Counted from the first letter of the stretch, positions 1 through 8,742 are shown. The stretch: DNA of 64,000 nucleotides from JBDTGE01 sp050742975 (GCA_050742975.1 JBOGDQ010000070.1:1-64000); one strand, 5' to 3'. The notes: generated from the letters alone by a model not told the origin. Numbers and translations are program-made.

Positions 1-725
1 GGGACGAGATGAGCCAGGAGCAGCGCATCGAACTGTCCAAGCACGAGCTGGCCAGCATCGCCGGCACCGGTCTGTGGTTCGAGATCATCCTGATCCAGAT
101 GCTGGCCCGCTGGGCCTACCACCAGGACCCCCAGGATCCGCGCACCCAGTACGCGCTCACCGAGATCGGCGACGAGACCCGGCACGTGATCATGTTCGCC
201 AAAGCGATCAACCGGATGGGCGTGCCCACTTACCGTCCGCCGGCGCTCGTCCACCAGCTCGCCCGGCTGTACAAGGCCACGGCGCGCGGGCCGGCGCTGT
301 TTGCGCCCGTGCTCGTGGCTGAGGAGCTCACCGACCGGCTGCAGCGCGCGACGATGAACGACGAGGCGATCAACCCGCTGATCCGCATGGTCAACCGCAT
401 CCACGTGGTGGAGGAGGCCCGGCACGTCCGGTTCGCGCGCGAGGAGGTGGCCCGCACGATGCCCGGGCTCGGCCCGCTCGAGCGGCTCGTCGCCACCACG
501 GTGTCGGCGGTGGTCGCGGCCGTCGTGGTCGGCGTGCTGATCAACCCGGACGTCTACGAGGCGGTCGGGCTGGACCGCAGGCGGGCGGCTCGCGAGGCCC
601 GTCGCAATCCGAACAATCACGAGACCCGACGCTGGCTGGGCGAGAAGATCATGGCGTTCCTGGACGAGCAGGGCATGATCACGTGGAACGCCGAGCCGAT
701 CTACCGGCTCGCCCACCTCATCTGA
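1..725 (+). CDS. AurF-like diiron oxygenase, 5' end cut by window edge
   Basis: The reading frame is open from base 3, so the Met at base 9 may be internal; about 60-90 N-terminal residues of the usual ~300 seem to lie outside the window. Numbered from that Met, candidate iron ligands are E25, E56, H59, E105, H132, E136 and H139; the E-x2-H and H-x3-E-x2-H spacings match the seven-ligand diiron site of p-aminobenzoate N-oxygenase AurF. Family members are four-helix-bundle oxygenases acting on amines or other small substrates with O2 and reductant. The substrate here cannot be told, since no biosynthetic partner is visible downstream. Confidence 0.75.
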   Translation, partial: DEMSQEQRIELSKHELASIAGTGLWFEIILIQMLARWAYHQDPQDPRTQYALTEIGDETRHVIMFAKAINRMGVPTYRPPALVHQLARLYKATARGPALFAPVLVAEELTDRLQRATMNDEAINPLIRMVNRIHVVEEARHVRFAREEVARTMPGLGPLERLVATTVSAVVAAVVVGVLINPDVYEAVGLDRRRAAREARRNPNNHETRRWLGEKIMAFLDEQGMITWNAEPIYRLAHLI

Positions 726-1096
726 ACGTGATTGAGACATAGAGCGGCCCCCGAGTCCTGTCCGCCTGGGCGGGTCGGCTGGACGGGCCGACGACTCGGA
801 GGCCGGGTAGCTGCCTGGGTAGTGCTCGCCGCCGCATCCGACGGCGCGGGCATTGCCACGCAGGTCCGTTGCTAGGAACAGCGGCTCTGCTTGCCGAGGC
901 GCCTGGACCGACGGTCGGCGCGCCGCTGTACAGCGGCTAGCTGGCAGCCACCTCACGTGTCCTGAGAATATTCAACTCTGGACCACCTCCTTTCCCGTGT
1001 ACGGCAAAGGTACGACGCCCGACCCGGCGCGGCAACGGCTTTGTGCAAAATCCACTCGCCGCCGAAATCGCGCCTGCCGTCAAAATCCACTCGCCG
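726..1096. other. Intergenic stretch with degenerate tandem repeats at its right end
   Basis: These 371 bases lie between the diiron oxygenase and the convergent PabC-like gene. I see no convincing gene. The left 300 bases show nothing I recognise. The right end carries short repeats described separately. Confidence 0.6.
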
Positions 1097-1111
1097 TCAG
1101 AATCCACAGAG
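1046..1111. repeat. Short direct repeats at 3' end of the PabC-like gene
   Basis: CAAAATCCACTCGCCG occurs at 1046-1061 and again at 1081-1096, 35 bp apart, with degenerate related units between and after (CAGAATCCAC at 1098). Read on the minus strand the units are about 17-18 bp. They begin inside the last codons of the PabC-like gene. Confidence 0.6.
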
Positions 1112-1948
1112 CGCGCGGATCCCTGCGGTGCGCGCCTCGTCGCGCGGTCGCGGCCCGCCATCGATGGCGACGACGTCGACCGGCCCGCGCACGCTGCCGA
1201 TCAGCCACAGCGAGTCCGCGTCGCGGACCTCGGCCACCGTCGCAAGCGCGTGCTTGGTGTGCCAGCCTGCGGCGGGCGCGCGTTCGAACAGCAGTTGCTG
1301 CGTGGTCCCGCCGAGGATGCCGGTACCGCCGAGCGGCGTGGTGTGCAGCGTCTGCCCGACCGTCCAGACGAGCGAGCTGGTCGGCGCTTCCAGGACCCAG
1401 CCGTCGGTGCTGACGAAGATGACGTCGTGCGCGTCGCGTCGGCAGGCCTCGCGCTGCGCGGCCATGTTCACCGCGTAGGACAGCGTCTTGACGCCGCCGA
1501 GCAGCCAGGGCGAGCCGGCGAACGCGTCCGCTGCGGTGCCCCGCGTCAGGGTGATCACCCGGACGCCGTCCCGACGCTGCTGCGAATAGCCGGCCGGCAG
1601 CGGGCTGATCGTGAGCAGGCCGGCCGGCCCGGCACCCGCCGGCCCGCGGGTGAGCAGTAGCTTCAGCGCGGCCTCGCCCGGCGCCGGCCAGGCGGCGAGC
1701 GCCTCGTCGACCAGCGCCCGCCACGCGGCGACGTCGAACGCGATCTCCAGCGCTGTTGCTGACCGCTGCATCCGGGCCAGGTGCGCATCGAGCTTGTCCA
1801 CGGTGCTGTGACCGGCCGGGTCGGTGCGGATGCGGCAACCCTCGAAGCAGCCGTCGCCACGGGTCAGCCCCGCATCGTCGGCCTGGAGCACCGGTGCGGC
1901 CGGATCGACGAGTCCGACGCCGAGAACCGCGAGCAACCCGACCGTCAC
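1097..1948 (-). CDS. pabC: Class IV PLP aminotransferase, aminodeoxychorismate lyase-like (PabC)
   Basis: The 283-residue product fits fold-type IV PLP enzymes. The Schiff-base lysine is K154 (GGVKTLSY), preceded by the GDGCFE motif near 31-36 and followed by the phosphate-binding EAPTSS segment around 187-192. Aminodeoxychorismate lyase converts 4-amino-4-deoxychorismate to p-aminobenzoate and pyruvate for folate synthesis. Branched-chain or D-amino-acid aminotransferase activity cannot be excluded within the family. The GTG start sits 6 nt after a minus-strand TAGCCT element (1955-1960), so the mRNA is probably leaderless. It is divergent from the fur gene. The folate-binding ygfZ nearby gives a loose thematic link. 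Confidence 0.8.
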   Translation of the reverse strand: MTVGLLAVLGVGLVDPAAPVLQADDAGLTRGDGCFEGCRIRTDPAGHSTVDKLDAHLARMQRSATALEIAFDVAAWRALVDEALAAWPAPGEAALKLLLTRGPAGAGPAGLLTISPLPAGYSQQRRDGVRVITLTRGTAADAFAGSPWLLGGVKTLSYAVNMAAQREACRRDAHDVIFVSTDGWVLEAPTSSLVWTVGQTLHTTPLGGTGILGGTTQQLLFERAPAAGWHTKHALATVAEVRDADSLWLIGSVRGPVDVVAIDGGPRPRDEARTAGIRALCGF

Positions 1949-1985
1949 CGAGCCAGGCTACCGACCCGGCACGCCAGGACGGACA

Positions 1986-2432
1986 ATGGTGCTGATGCAT
2001 CCACACGAGAGCGACACGGCTAGCGGGCCCGACCTGGCGGCCCGGCTGCGTGCTCGCGGGCTGCGCATGACTCCCCAGCGCGAGCGGGTACTCGCCGCCG
2101 TCCGCGAACTGGGCCATGCGACGCCCGAGCAGCTCGGCGAGGCGGTGCCCGGTGTCGACGTCACCACCGTCTACCGGACCCTGGAGCTGCTCGAGGAGCT
2201 CGGCCTGGTCAAGCACACGCACCTCGGACACGGCGCGCCGTCGTACCGCCCGGCCGAGGACGACCACATCCACGTGGTGTGCCACCACTGCGGGTCGGTC
2301 GTCGACGCGCCGCCCGATCTCGTCGATGCGCTCGAGCGGCAGCTGCGCGACGATCGTGGATTCACGCTGGACCGCGGGCACTTCACGGTGTTCGGCACGT
2401 GCGTGAACTGCACGGAACAAACGCGGACGTGA
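1986..2432 (+). CDS. Fur-family metalloregulator
   Basis: The 148-residue product (counting from ATG 1986; ATG 1995 is also possible) has an N-terminal winged helix (about 20-85, with the family RMTPQRERVL and TTVYRTL segments) and a C-terminal dimerization/metal domain. Structural zinc cysteines are C99/C102 and C139/C142; H94, H96, H101 and H132 can form the regulatory metal site. Fur proteins repress metal uptake or oxidative-stress genes when metal-bound. Which metal (Fe, Zn, Ni) is not decided by the sequence. It lies 16 bp upstream of ygfZ, probably cotranscribed. Confidence 0.85.
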   Translation: MVLMHPHESDTASGPDLAARLRARGLRMTPQRERVLAAVRELGHATPEQLGEAVPGVDVTTVYRTLELLEELGLVKHTHLGHGAPSYRPAEDDHIHVVCHHCGSVVDAPPDLVDALERQLRDDRGFTLDRGHFTVFGTCVNCTEQTRT

Positions 2433-2448
2433 GGACGATGACACTTCT

Positions 2449-3450
2449 ATGAGCACCGAGACCGGCATAGCGGCTTCCGGCGTGGACGAGGGCGTGCCCT
2501 GGCACCACGGCGATCCGTTGCGCGAGCAGCGCGTCCTCGCGACCGGCGCGGGCGTGATCGACCGGTCCAACCGCGACGTCCTGGTCGTCCCGGGCGAGGA
2601 TCGGCTGCCCTGGCTGCACTCGATCTGCTCGCAACACGTGGCCAACCTCGCGGACGGCGACTCGACCGAATCGCTCGTGCTGTCGCCGCACGGACACGTC
2701 GAGCAGCACTGGCAGCTGACCGAGCTGGGCGGGACGGTCTGGATCGACACCGAGCCGGGTGCGGCCTCGACGGTGCTGGACTACCTGCAGAAGATGCGGT
2801 TCCTCAAGCGGGTCGAGCCCGCCGACGTGTCGGCCGATTGGGCGCTCGTCTCGCTCGTCGGGCCGGGCAGCGCGGGAGTCCTCGCCGTCGCCGGCCTTCC
2901 GGCGCCGCCGACCGGTCGCGCCGAGTCGCTACCGGCCGGAGGCTTCGTCCGCGGCAATGCGTGGCCGGGGCCGGGCGCGTTCGACCTGCTCGTCCCGCGG
3001 ACCGATCTGGTCGCGACCCTGCACGCACTCGAACTGGCCGGCGCCGAGCTGGCCGGCCTCTGGGCGTTCGAGGCGCTTCGGGTGGAGGCCCGGCGGCCGC
3101 GACTGGGCTTCGAGACCGACCACCGGACGATCCCGCACGAGGTGGGCTGGATCGGCCCAGCGGTACATCTGGAGAAGGGCTGCTACCGGGGGCAGGAGAC
3201 CGTCGCCCGGGTGCAGAACCTCGGCAGGCCGCCGCGCCGGCTGGTCCTGGTCCACCTGTCCGGCGAGTCCGAGGAGCTGCCGCCGGCGGGCACGCCGGTG
3301 GAGCTGGCCGGGCGCGCCGTCGGCTTCCTGGGTACCGCGCTGCACCACCACGAGCTCGGCCCGATCGCGCTGGCGGTGATCAAGCGGTCGGTCCCGGACG
3401 ACGCGGCCTTGGTCGTAGCCGGCGCGCCGGTCGCGATCGACGCCGGCTGA
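2449..3450 (+). CDS. ygfZ: Folate-binding protein YgfZ (Fe-S cluster maintenance)
   Basis: The 333-residue protein has a GcvT-like aminomethyltransferase fold and the YgfZ signature K-G-C-Y-x-G-Q-E at about 243-250, with C245 the conserved cysteine. YgfZ proteins bind tetrahydrofolate and help build or repair iron-sulfur clusters in certain enzymes; they are not glycine cleavage enzymes. It follows the Fur-family gene with a 16-bp gap. This pairing of a metalloregulator with an Fe-S maintenance factor is consistent with coupled metal and oxidative-stress control, which is inference. Confidence 0.9.
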   Translation: MSTETGIAASGVDEGVPWHHGDPLREQRVLATGAGVIDRSNRDVLVVPGEDRLPWLHSICSQHVANLADGDSTESLVLSPHGHVEQHWQLTELGGTVWIDTEPGAASTVLDYLQKMRFLKRVEPADVSADWALVSLVGPGSAGVLAVAGLPAPPTGRAESLPAGGFVRGNAWPGPGAFDLLVPRTDLVATLHALELAGAELAGLWAFEALRVEARRPRLGFETDHRTIPHEVGWIGPAVHLEKGCYRGQETVARVQNLGRPPRRLVLVHLSGESEELPPAGTPVELAGRAVGFLGTALHHHELGPIALAVIKRSVPDDAALVVAGAPVAIDAG

Positions 3451-3465
3451 TCGACACACCTCCAA

Positions 3466-3514
3466 GATCAGCTGCGACTTGCGGTTCGTGGGCAGCCACG
3501 ACCCGCAGTTGATC
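3466..3514. terminator. Imperfect palindrome between convergent genes
   Basis: GCGGTTCGTGG (3481-3491) pairs with CCACGACCCGC (3496-3506) across a 4-nt loop with one mismatch; outer GATCA/TGATC (3466-3470, 3510-3514) extends it after a bulge. It lies between the convergent ygfZ and the 62-codon gene, so a bidirectional terminator is the simplest reading. There is no T-run. Confidence 0.5.
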
Positions 3515-3550
3515 AACGACTCGCCAGGCGTCGCCAACTCGCCACTCGCA

Positions 3551-3739
3551 TCAGGGACTTCCGCCCATGCGGTTGATCAAGGCGTCATGCGTGATGCCGA
3601 GCGGCGCGAGTAACGCCTGCAGTCGGTTCAGATCGATCGGGAACTGGATCTGGTCCAAGATGACGGTGCGCCGATTCTTCGGCACTCCGACGCGCGTCAG
3701 AACCGAGTCGACGTGCTCCCTGTCGTATAGCGCGTTCAC
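3551..3739 (-). CDS. Small conserved-looking protein of unknown function (62 aa)
   Basis: I do not recognise a family. The GTG start has a very strong minus-strand ribosome binding site (AGGGGAGG, 8 nt upstream), which supports a real gene. The product is soluble, mixed alpha-type, with no membrane segment, cysteine or signal sequence. It lies 75 bp downstream of a lipoprotein gene on the same strand and may be cotranscribed with it. Confidence 0.6.
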   Translation of the reverse strand: MNALYDREHVDSVLTRVGVPKNRRTVILDQIQFPIDLNRLQALLAPLGITHDALINRMGGSP

Positions 3740-3814
3740 CAGCCGACCTCCCCTGCGGAGTCGCCAAATACTGTATCGAGGTTTTGCCCGGCACGAGCAA
3801 GCGTTCGATCGCGC

Positions 3815-4189
3815 CTACGGGATGGCGCACCGGACCTGGACAAGGGCGCGCTGGCCGGCTTTTACCGTGATCGACTGCGGTCCAGGTCCGCAAGAAGGCG
3901 AGGTCACCGAGTACTTGCCGGGCAGTACCGAGAAGCTGGCAACCCCGTCGCGACCAGTCTTGGCTGTCCAACTGCGCCCGGCGCCGTTCACGACGGTGAC
4001 GCTCGCGTCGAACTGCGGGGCATCGGAGTCCGCCATGCCGCCATCGGAGAGTGCCGGCCCCCCGAAAAGTCCCACGTGCACTTTCAGCGCTGACAGCGGG
4101 GACGTGGACCCGTGGTGACCGCTGGTGCACGCGGCAAGAACGGCCGCCACGCTCGTCAACAGCACGAGCTTGCGCAACGACTGCTCCAT
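3815..4189 (-). CDS. Predicted lipoprotein with a carboxypeptidase-regulatory-like domain
   Basis: The 124-residue product starts with a basic n-region, a hydrophobic stretch and a lipobox LAAC at residues 18-21, so C21 should be lipidated and the protein anchored on the outer face of the membrane. The mature part is a small beta-rich domain with a segment like the transthyretin/CNA-B type fold (TGRDGVASFSVLPGKYSV). The start at ATG 4189 is chosen because it places the signal peptide first; the longer open frame upstream is noise. Function is unknown. Confidence 0.65.
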   Translation of the reverse strand: MEQSLRKLVLLTSVAAVLAACTSGHHGSTSPLSALKVHVGLFGGPALSDGGMADSDAPQFDASVTVVNGAGRSWTAKTGRDGVASFSVLPGKYSVTSPSCGPGPQSITVKAGQRALVQVRCAIP

Positions 4190-4295
4190 GCCCGTTAGAC
4201 GGGACGGCGAACCGTTCGCGTTGCAGGACCCGCACATCGGAAAGGCCGCACTCCCCCGCGGCCGGATCTGGTAGCTGGGCGGGAACCGATCCGGC

Positions 4296-4775
4296 TCAGT
4301 CGCTGGGCTGCTCGACCAGCTGGGCGATGTAGAGCGGCTCGCCCAGCGTGGCGAGCAGTTCAAGCTGCGTCTCGAGGTAGTCGATGTGCGACTCCTCGTC
4401 GGCCAGGATCTGCTCGAAAAGCCGGCAGCTGGTGATGTCACTGACGCTGCGCATGTACTCCGCGCCCCGACGCAGCCGCTCGACCGCATCGAGCTCCACG
4501 GCCAGGTCCGCCGCGAACATCTCCTTCAGGTTCTGCCCGATCCGCAGGCTGGACACCTTCTGGTAGTTCGGCAGCCCTTCGAGGAAAAGGATCCGGTCGG
4601 TGAGGATCTCCGCGTGCCGCATCTCGTCGATCGACTCGGCCCGCGTGTGGGCTGCGAGCTTGGGCCAGCCGAAGTTCTGCTGCATCTTCGCGTGCAGGAA
4701 GTACTGGTTGATCGCGGTCAACTCCGCGGTCAGCTGCTCGTTCAGGAACCCGATGACCCGCTCGTCGCCCTGCAT
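4296..4775 (-). CDS. bfr: Bacterioferritin
   Basis: The 159-residue product has every ferroxidase residue of bacterioferritin at the standard position: E18, E51, H54, E94, E127 and H130, plus the haem-ligating M52. The 24-mer stores iron as a ferric mineral. The bfd gene lies upstream on the same strand with a 22-bp gap, so iron storage and release partners are paired. A minus-strand TAGGCT (4782-4787) 6 nt before the ATG suggests a second, leaderless internal promoter beside the IdeR-box promoter upstream of bfd. Confidence 0.95.
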   Translation of the reverse strand: MQGDERVIGFLNEQLTAELTAINQYFLHAKMQQNFGWPKLAAHTRAESIDEMRHAEILTDRILFLEGLPNYQKVSSLRIGQNLKEMFAADLAVELDAVERLRRGAEYMRSVSDITSCRLFEQILADEESHIDYLETQLELLATLGEPLYIAQLVEQPSD

Positions 4776-4797
4776 GGCGCGAGCCTAGTGCGTGCGC

Positions 4798-4992
4798 TCA
4801 GGCGACCGCGAGAGACGCGAGCGGGCAGGACCGGCACCGCTCGTCGAGGATGTCCTCGAGATGGTCATGGCAGCAGTAGCAGTTCGTGCCCGCCCGGGTG
4901 GCGGCGCCGATCGCCTCGATCGAGTCGGCGCCCGAGTCGACGGCTGCACCGACCTCGTCCACGGTCACCGCGTGGCAGATGCAGGCGTACAC
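4798..4992 (-). CDS. bfd: Bacterioferritin-associated ferredoxin
   Basis: This 64-residue protein carries the BFD-type [2Fe-2S] pattern C4-x-C6 ... C38-x2-C41. Bfd docks on bacterioferritin and passes electrons to release stored Fe(II). It is first in a bfd-bfr operon. A DtxR/IdeR box lies 18 bp upstream of its start. Confidence 0.9.
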   Translation of the reverse strand: MYACICHAVTVDEVGAAVDSGADSIEAIGAATRAGTNCYCCHDHLEDILDERCRSCPLASLAVA

Positions 4993-5009
4993 GTCGCTCC
5001 TCGGTCAGC

Positions 5010-5028
5010 TTAGGTTTGCCTAACCATA
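5010..5028. promoter_or_regulatory. IdeR/DtxR-type iron box
   Basis: TTAGGTTTGCCTAACCATA matches the DtxR/IdeR consensus TTAGGTTAGGCTAACCTAA at 15 of 19 positions, including TTAGGTT and CTAACC. It lies just upstream of bfd-bfr and about 90 bp before the divergent cfa-like gene. In mycobacteria IdeR bound upstream activates ferritin genes in iron sufficiency; which mode applies here is not shown. Confidence 0.8.
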
Positions 5029-5119
5029 CCGTCCGGCGGGTGGCCATACCAGCCGACGCCCGATCGCGGCCGGTGGACCGGGTATGGCGGGCGCCGCCTG
5101 GACGCGGTAAACCGGACTG

Positions 5120-6421
5120 GTGACAGTTGCCGACACCGTTGCCCCCCTGGTGCATGCCGCGCTGGGCGAGAACGCACGAATCAGGGTCATCTGCTGGGAC
5201 GGGAGCGAGTTCGGGCCGCTGGATGCCCCCGTCCAGCTGAACATCAGGCACCGCCGCGCGCTGCGTCGCCTGCTCTGGGCGCCGAACGAGCTCGGCTTCG
5301 CCCGGGCCTATGTCTCCGGCGACGTGGAGTTCCAGGGCGACCTGCTGGCCGGGATGGACGAGCTCGAGCGGGTCGCGAACCCGGACGAGGGACCCGGTGT
5401 GCTCATCGATGCCGGCACCAAGCGGGCCCTGGTCAGGGCCGCGATCAAGCTCGGGATCATCGGCCTGCCGCCCAAGCCGCCGGCCGAGGAGGCGCACCTC
5501 GTCGGCCACCGGCACAGCAAGCGCCGCGACGCCGACGCGATCGCGCACCACTACGACGTCGGCAACGACTTCTACCGCCTGGTGCTCGGCGACTCGATGA
5601 CGTACTCGTGCGCGTACTGGAAGGAGCCGGGGTTCGGGCTCGAGGACGCGCAGTTCGCCAAGTGCGATCTGGTGGCCCGCAAGCTCGGGCTCCGTGACGC
5701 GGGCCAAGGCATGCGCGTGCTCGACGTCGGGTGTGGCTGGGGCACCTTCGCGCTGCACGCCGCCCGCACCTACGGCGCGCGGGTGGTCGGGGTGACGCTG
5801 TCGCACGAGCAGGCCGAGTTCGCGCAGAAGCGGATGGTCGAGGCCGGCGTGGACGACCTCGTCGAGATCCGGATCCAGGACTACCGCGATGTGCGCGACG
5901 GCCCGTACGACGCGATCTCCAGCATCGGCATGGCCGAGCACGTCGGCGCCACGATGTTGCCGGTATACGCGGCCGATGTGTTCGCCCTGCTGCGGCCCGG
6001 CGGCCGGCTGCTCAACCACGCGATCTCGCGCCGCCCCGGCCGGCCCGCGGCGTTCTCCAAGACCTCGTTCATCGACCGCTACGTGTTCCCGGACGGGGAG
6101 CTGGAGCCGATCGCGACCATGCTCGAGGCGATCGAGGGCGCCGGCTTCGAGGTGCGCGACGTCGAGTCGCTGCGCGAGCACTACGCGCTGACGCTGCGCG
6201 CCTGGGTCGCGAACCTGGAGCAGAACTGGGACGAGGCGGTCGCGGTCAGCAGTGCCGGCCGGGCCCGCATCTGGCGGCTTTACATGGCCGGCTCGGTACT
6301 GGCCTTCGAGGCGAACCGGATCGGGATCAACCAGGTCCTGGCCGTCAAGCCGGCGCCCGGCGGCGCCAGCGGCCTGCCGCGCACCCGCACCGCACTGCTG
6401 GGCCTGTCCGAGATGAGCTGA
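5120..6421 (+). CDS. Cyclopropane-fatty-acyl-phospholipid synthase family methyltransferase
   Basis: The 433-residue product has an N-terminal SCP-like region (about 1-110) and a class I SAM-dependent domain whose motif I is VLDVGCGWGTF near 197-207. The HHYDVGNDFY segment near 144 and the motif around GMAEHVG near 272 are typical of Cfa/CmaA/UfaA enzymes, which add methylene or methyl groups to unsaturated phospholipid acyl chains. The start is GTG. The full-length N-terminal domain argues for a UfaA1/Cfa-type enzyme rather than a short mycolic acid cyclopropanase. Confidence 0.88.
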   Translation: MTVADTVAPLVHAALGENARIRVICWDGSEFGPLDAPVQLNIRHRRALRRLLWAPNELGFARAYVSGDVEFQGDLLAGMDELERVANPDEGPGVLIDAGTKRALVRAAIKLGIIGLPPKPPAEEAHLVGHRHSKRRDADAIAHHYDVGNDFYRLVLGDSMTYSCAYWKEPGFGLEDAQFAKCDLVARKLGLRDAGQGMRVLDVGCGWGTFALHAARTYGARVVGVTLSHEQAEFAQKRMVEAGVDDLVEIRIQDYRDVRDGPYDAISSIGMAEHVGATMLPVYAADVFALLRPGGRLLNHAISRRPGRPAAFSKTSFIDRYVFPDGELEPIATMLEAIEGAGFEVRDVESLREHYALTLRAWVANLEQNWDEAVAVSSAGRARIWRLYMAGSVLAFEANRIGINQVLAVKPAPGGASGLPRTRTALLGLSEMS

Positions 6422-6456
6422 CCGGACAACCCGGCAGACGCCGAGTGCCCGGTCAG
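6418..6456. terminator. Inverted repeat between convergent cfa-like and mmpL genes
   Basis: CTGACCGG at 6418-6425 is the exact reverse complement of CCGGTCAG at 6449-6456, with a 23-nt loop. It starts at the stop codon of the cfa-like gene and ends 8 bp before the mmpL stop, so it may terminate both transcripts. Confidence 0.45.
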
Positions 6457-6463
6457 TCCACGC

Positions 6464-8698
6464 TCAGACCTCCGCGAGTTCCTTCTCCGGCTCCTCGCCA
6501 GGCTCGGGCGTCCAGCCGTCGTCGGACGCTTCGACCGAGACCCGTGGCGTCGCCTTGTCCAGCCACTTCGGGAAGTACCAGTTGGCCTTTCCGATCGTGT
6601 GCATCAGCGACGGGACGAGGATGGTGCGCAGGACGAACGCATCGAGGAACACGGCGCTCGCCAGGCCGATGCCGAGCAGCTTCACCGTGCGGTTCGGGTC
6701 CAGGATGAAGCCCCCGAACACCGCGATCATGATGATGGCCGCGGCGGTGATGATCCCGCCGGTCTCCGCCTGTCCGACTCGGATCGCGCGCTTATTGTCG
6801 CGGGTGTGCACCCACTCCTCGTGCATCCGGCTGACCAGGAACACCTGGTAGTCCATGGACAACCCGAAGATGATCGCGAAGAACAGCACCGGGGCCCACG
6901 CCTCGATCGGGCCGCCCTTGCCGATACCGAGGGCGTCGGACAGCCAGCCCCACTGGAAGATCGCGACCACCACGCCGAACGACGCGCCCGCCGCGAGCAG
7001 GTTCATCAGGGCCGCGGTGAGCGGAATGACGAGGCTGCGGAACGCGATCAGCAGCAGCAGGAACGACAGCCCGACGACGGCACCGATGAACAGCGGCATC
7101 TTCGCGCTCAGCACGTGCGAGAAGTCGACGTAGATCGCCGTTTGCCCGAACACGTAGACGTGATCGCCGGTGCCGTCATACAGCGGGGGCAGCACGTCGT
7201 TACGCAGGTTGTGCACCAGGTCCGTCGTCTTCGAATCCTGCGGCGAGGTGAGCGACTTGAAGGAAACCAGGCTCAGCTCGGGCGTGAGCCCCTTCGGGGG
7301 GACGAACACGCTGCTCGGGTCGACGTCGTTCACCTTCGCCAGCGACGTGCCGACCTTGTGCGCCGTGGCCGCCGCGTCCGGTCCGTTCACGACCAGCGTC
7401 AGAGTGGAGTTGTACCCCGGACCGAAGCCCTTCGCGATCAGGTCGTAGCCCTTGCGGGTGGTCGTGCTCGCGCGATCGTTGCCCTGGTCCGCGTGGCCGA
7501 GCCGCATCGACAGGAACGGGATCGCGATGACGACGATCGCGATGCCGCCGGCTGTCGCCAGTGCGATGTGACGCTTGGTGACCAGCTTGGACCAGCGTGC
7601 CCAGAACCCGTCGCTGTGCGGGTCGTGGAAGATGCCGGCGCGGACCTCCCGCCGCTGCTTGCGGGTGAGCACCTTCAGGCCCAGGAAGCTCAGCAGCGCG
7701 GGCAGCAGTGTGAGCGACGCGAGCATGGTGAGGCTGACCGCGATCGCCACCCCGATCGCCATGCCGTAGAAGAAGCTCACGCCCAGCGCGATCAGTCCGA
7801 GCATCGCGATGCAGACCGTCGTGCCGGCGAACAGCACGGCGCGGCCCGAGGTGTCGATCGCGGAGCGGATCGAGTCGTTCACGCCCATCCCGCGTCGCAG
7901 GTTTCGGCGGTGCCTGGTGACGATGAACAGCGCGTAGTCGACGCCCACCCCGATGACCATCAGCTCGGTCAGTTGCGGCGTCACGTTCGAGACGTCCATC
8001 GCGTGGGTGAGCATGCCGATCAGGCCGAGCCCGCTGGTGAGCGCGGCGACCGCGCTGGCGAGCGGGAGGGCTGTCGCGCCGAAGGTTCGGAAGACGATGC
8101 CGAGGATGACGAGTGCGGCGATGAAGCCGAGCAGGAACGGCGGGATGCCGCTCTGCTTCTGGCCCTGACCCTGGAACGCGTCGCCGGTGAACTCCACCTG
8201 CAGGGTCGAGCTGTTGAGCGTCTTGAGATGGTCGTAGACGCCGTCGAACAGCTTCTGGTCGTACTTGGCCGACTTCCAGGTGACCTCGGCGATAGCGATC
8301 GTCTTGTCCTTGGACAGCAGGTCGGGCTGACCGGCCGCGGTGGTTGCGGTGCCGTTGGCGCACTTGACGTTCTGCCACGGCGTGGTCACCGCGACGACGG
8401 ATAGGTTGTCCGCGCACAGCTGGGCGAACGCGGTCTCACTGCCGGCCGGGGCCGCGGCCAATGTCCCGGACTTCGCGTGCAGCACGACCTGGCCGGACAG
8501 TCCGTTCTGGTCGGACTGACCGGACTTGTCGAGCAGGTGGGTGACCGTGTCGGTCTCGGTGTGCGGGAGGCTGAACGTGTCCTTGTAGTTCGCGCCGCCG
8601 AGGCCGCTCGCGATCGCCTGGGTGAGCACGATGAACGCGATCCAGCCGACGATGACAAGCCAGCGCTTCTCGATGGCGAAGCGGGCGATCGTCCTCAT
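6464..8698 (-). CDS. MMPL/RND-family transporter
   Basis: The ~744-residue protein has the MmpL layout: TM1, a large extracytoplasmic loop (about 45-190), five TMs, a second loop (about 400-530) and a closing TM bundle. The proton-relay-type Asp-Tyr pairs are present in GVGVDYALF and FGLSMDYQVF. Such pumps export lipids, siderophores or drugs using the proton gradient. ATG 8698 is preferred because GGAG stands 6 nt before it; ATG 8710 would add four residues. No lipid-biosynthesis partner is adjacent, so the cargo is unknown. Confidence 0.88.
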   Translation of the reverse strand: MRTIARFAIEKRWLVIVGWIAFIVLTQAIASGLGGANYKDTFSLPHTETDTVTHLLDKSGQSDQNGLSGQVVLHAKSGTLAAAPAGSETAFAQLCADNLSVVAVTTPWQNVKCANGTATTAAGQPDLLSKDKTIAIAEVTWKSAKYDQKLFDGVYDHLKTLNSSTLQVEFTGDAFQGQGQKQSGIPPFLLGFIAALVILGIVFRTFGATALPLASAVAALTSGLGLIGMLTHAMDVSNVTPQLTELMVIGVGVDYALFIVTRHRRNLRRGMGVNDSIRSAIDTSGRAVLFAGTTVCIAMLGLIALGVSFFYGMAIGVAIAVSLTMLASLTLLPALLSFLGLKVLTRKQRREVRAGIFHDPHSDGFWARWSKLVTKRHIALATAGGIAIVVIAIPFLSMRLGHADQGNDRASTTTRKGYDLIAKGFGPGYNSTLTLVVNGPDAAATAHKVGTSLAKVNDVDPSSVFVPPKGLTPELSLVSFKSLTSPQDSKTTDLVHNLRNDVLPPLYDGTGDHVYVFGQTAIYVDFSHVLSAKMPLFIGAVVGLSFLLLLIAFRSLVIPLTAALMNLLAAGASFGVVVAIFQWGWLSDALGIGKGGPIEAWAPVLFFAIIFGLSMDYQVFLVSRMHEEWVHTRDNKRAIRVGQAETGGIITAAAIIMIAVFGGFILDPNRTVKLLGIGLASAVFLDAFVLRTILVPSLMHTIGKANWYFPKWLDKATPRVSVEASDDGWTPEPGEEPEKELAEV

Positions 8699-8742
8699 GC
8701 AGAACTCCATTGGCTAGTTGGTGCGGTGATCATGTTGTGGTG

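Noticed and set aside
1080..2750. 556-codon minus-strand frame covering pabC, fur and ygfZ start
   Set aside because: It runs through real genes on both strands with no recognisable domain.
6599..8404. 601-codon plus-strand frame antisense to mmpL
   Set aside because: Low-complexity Asp/Arg/Gln/His composition and complete overlap with a clear MmpL transporter gene.
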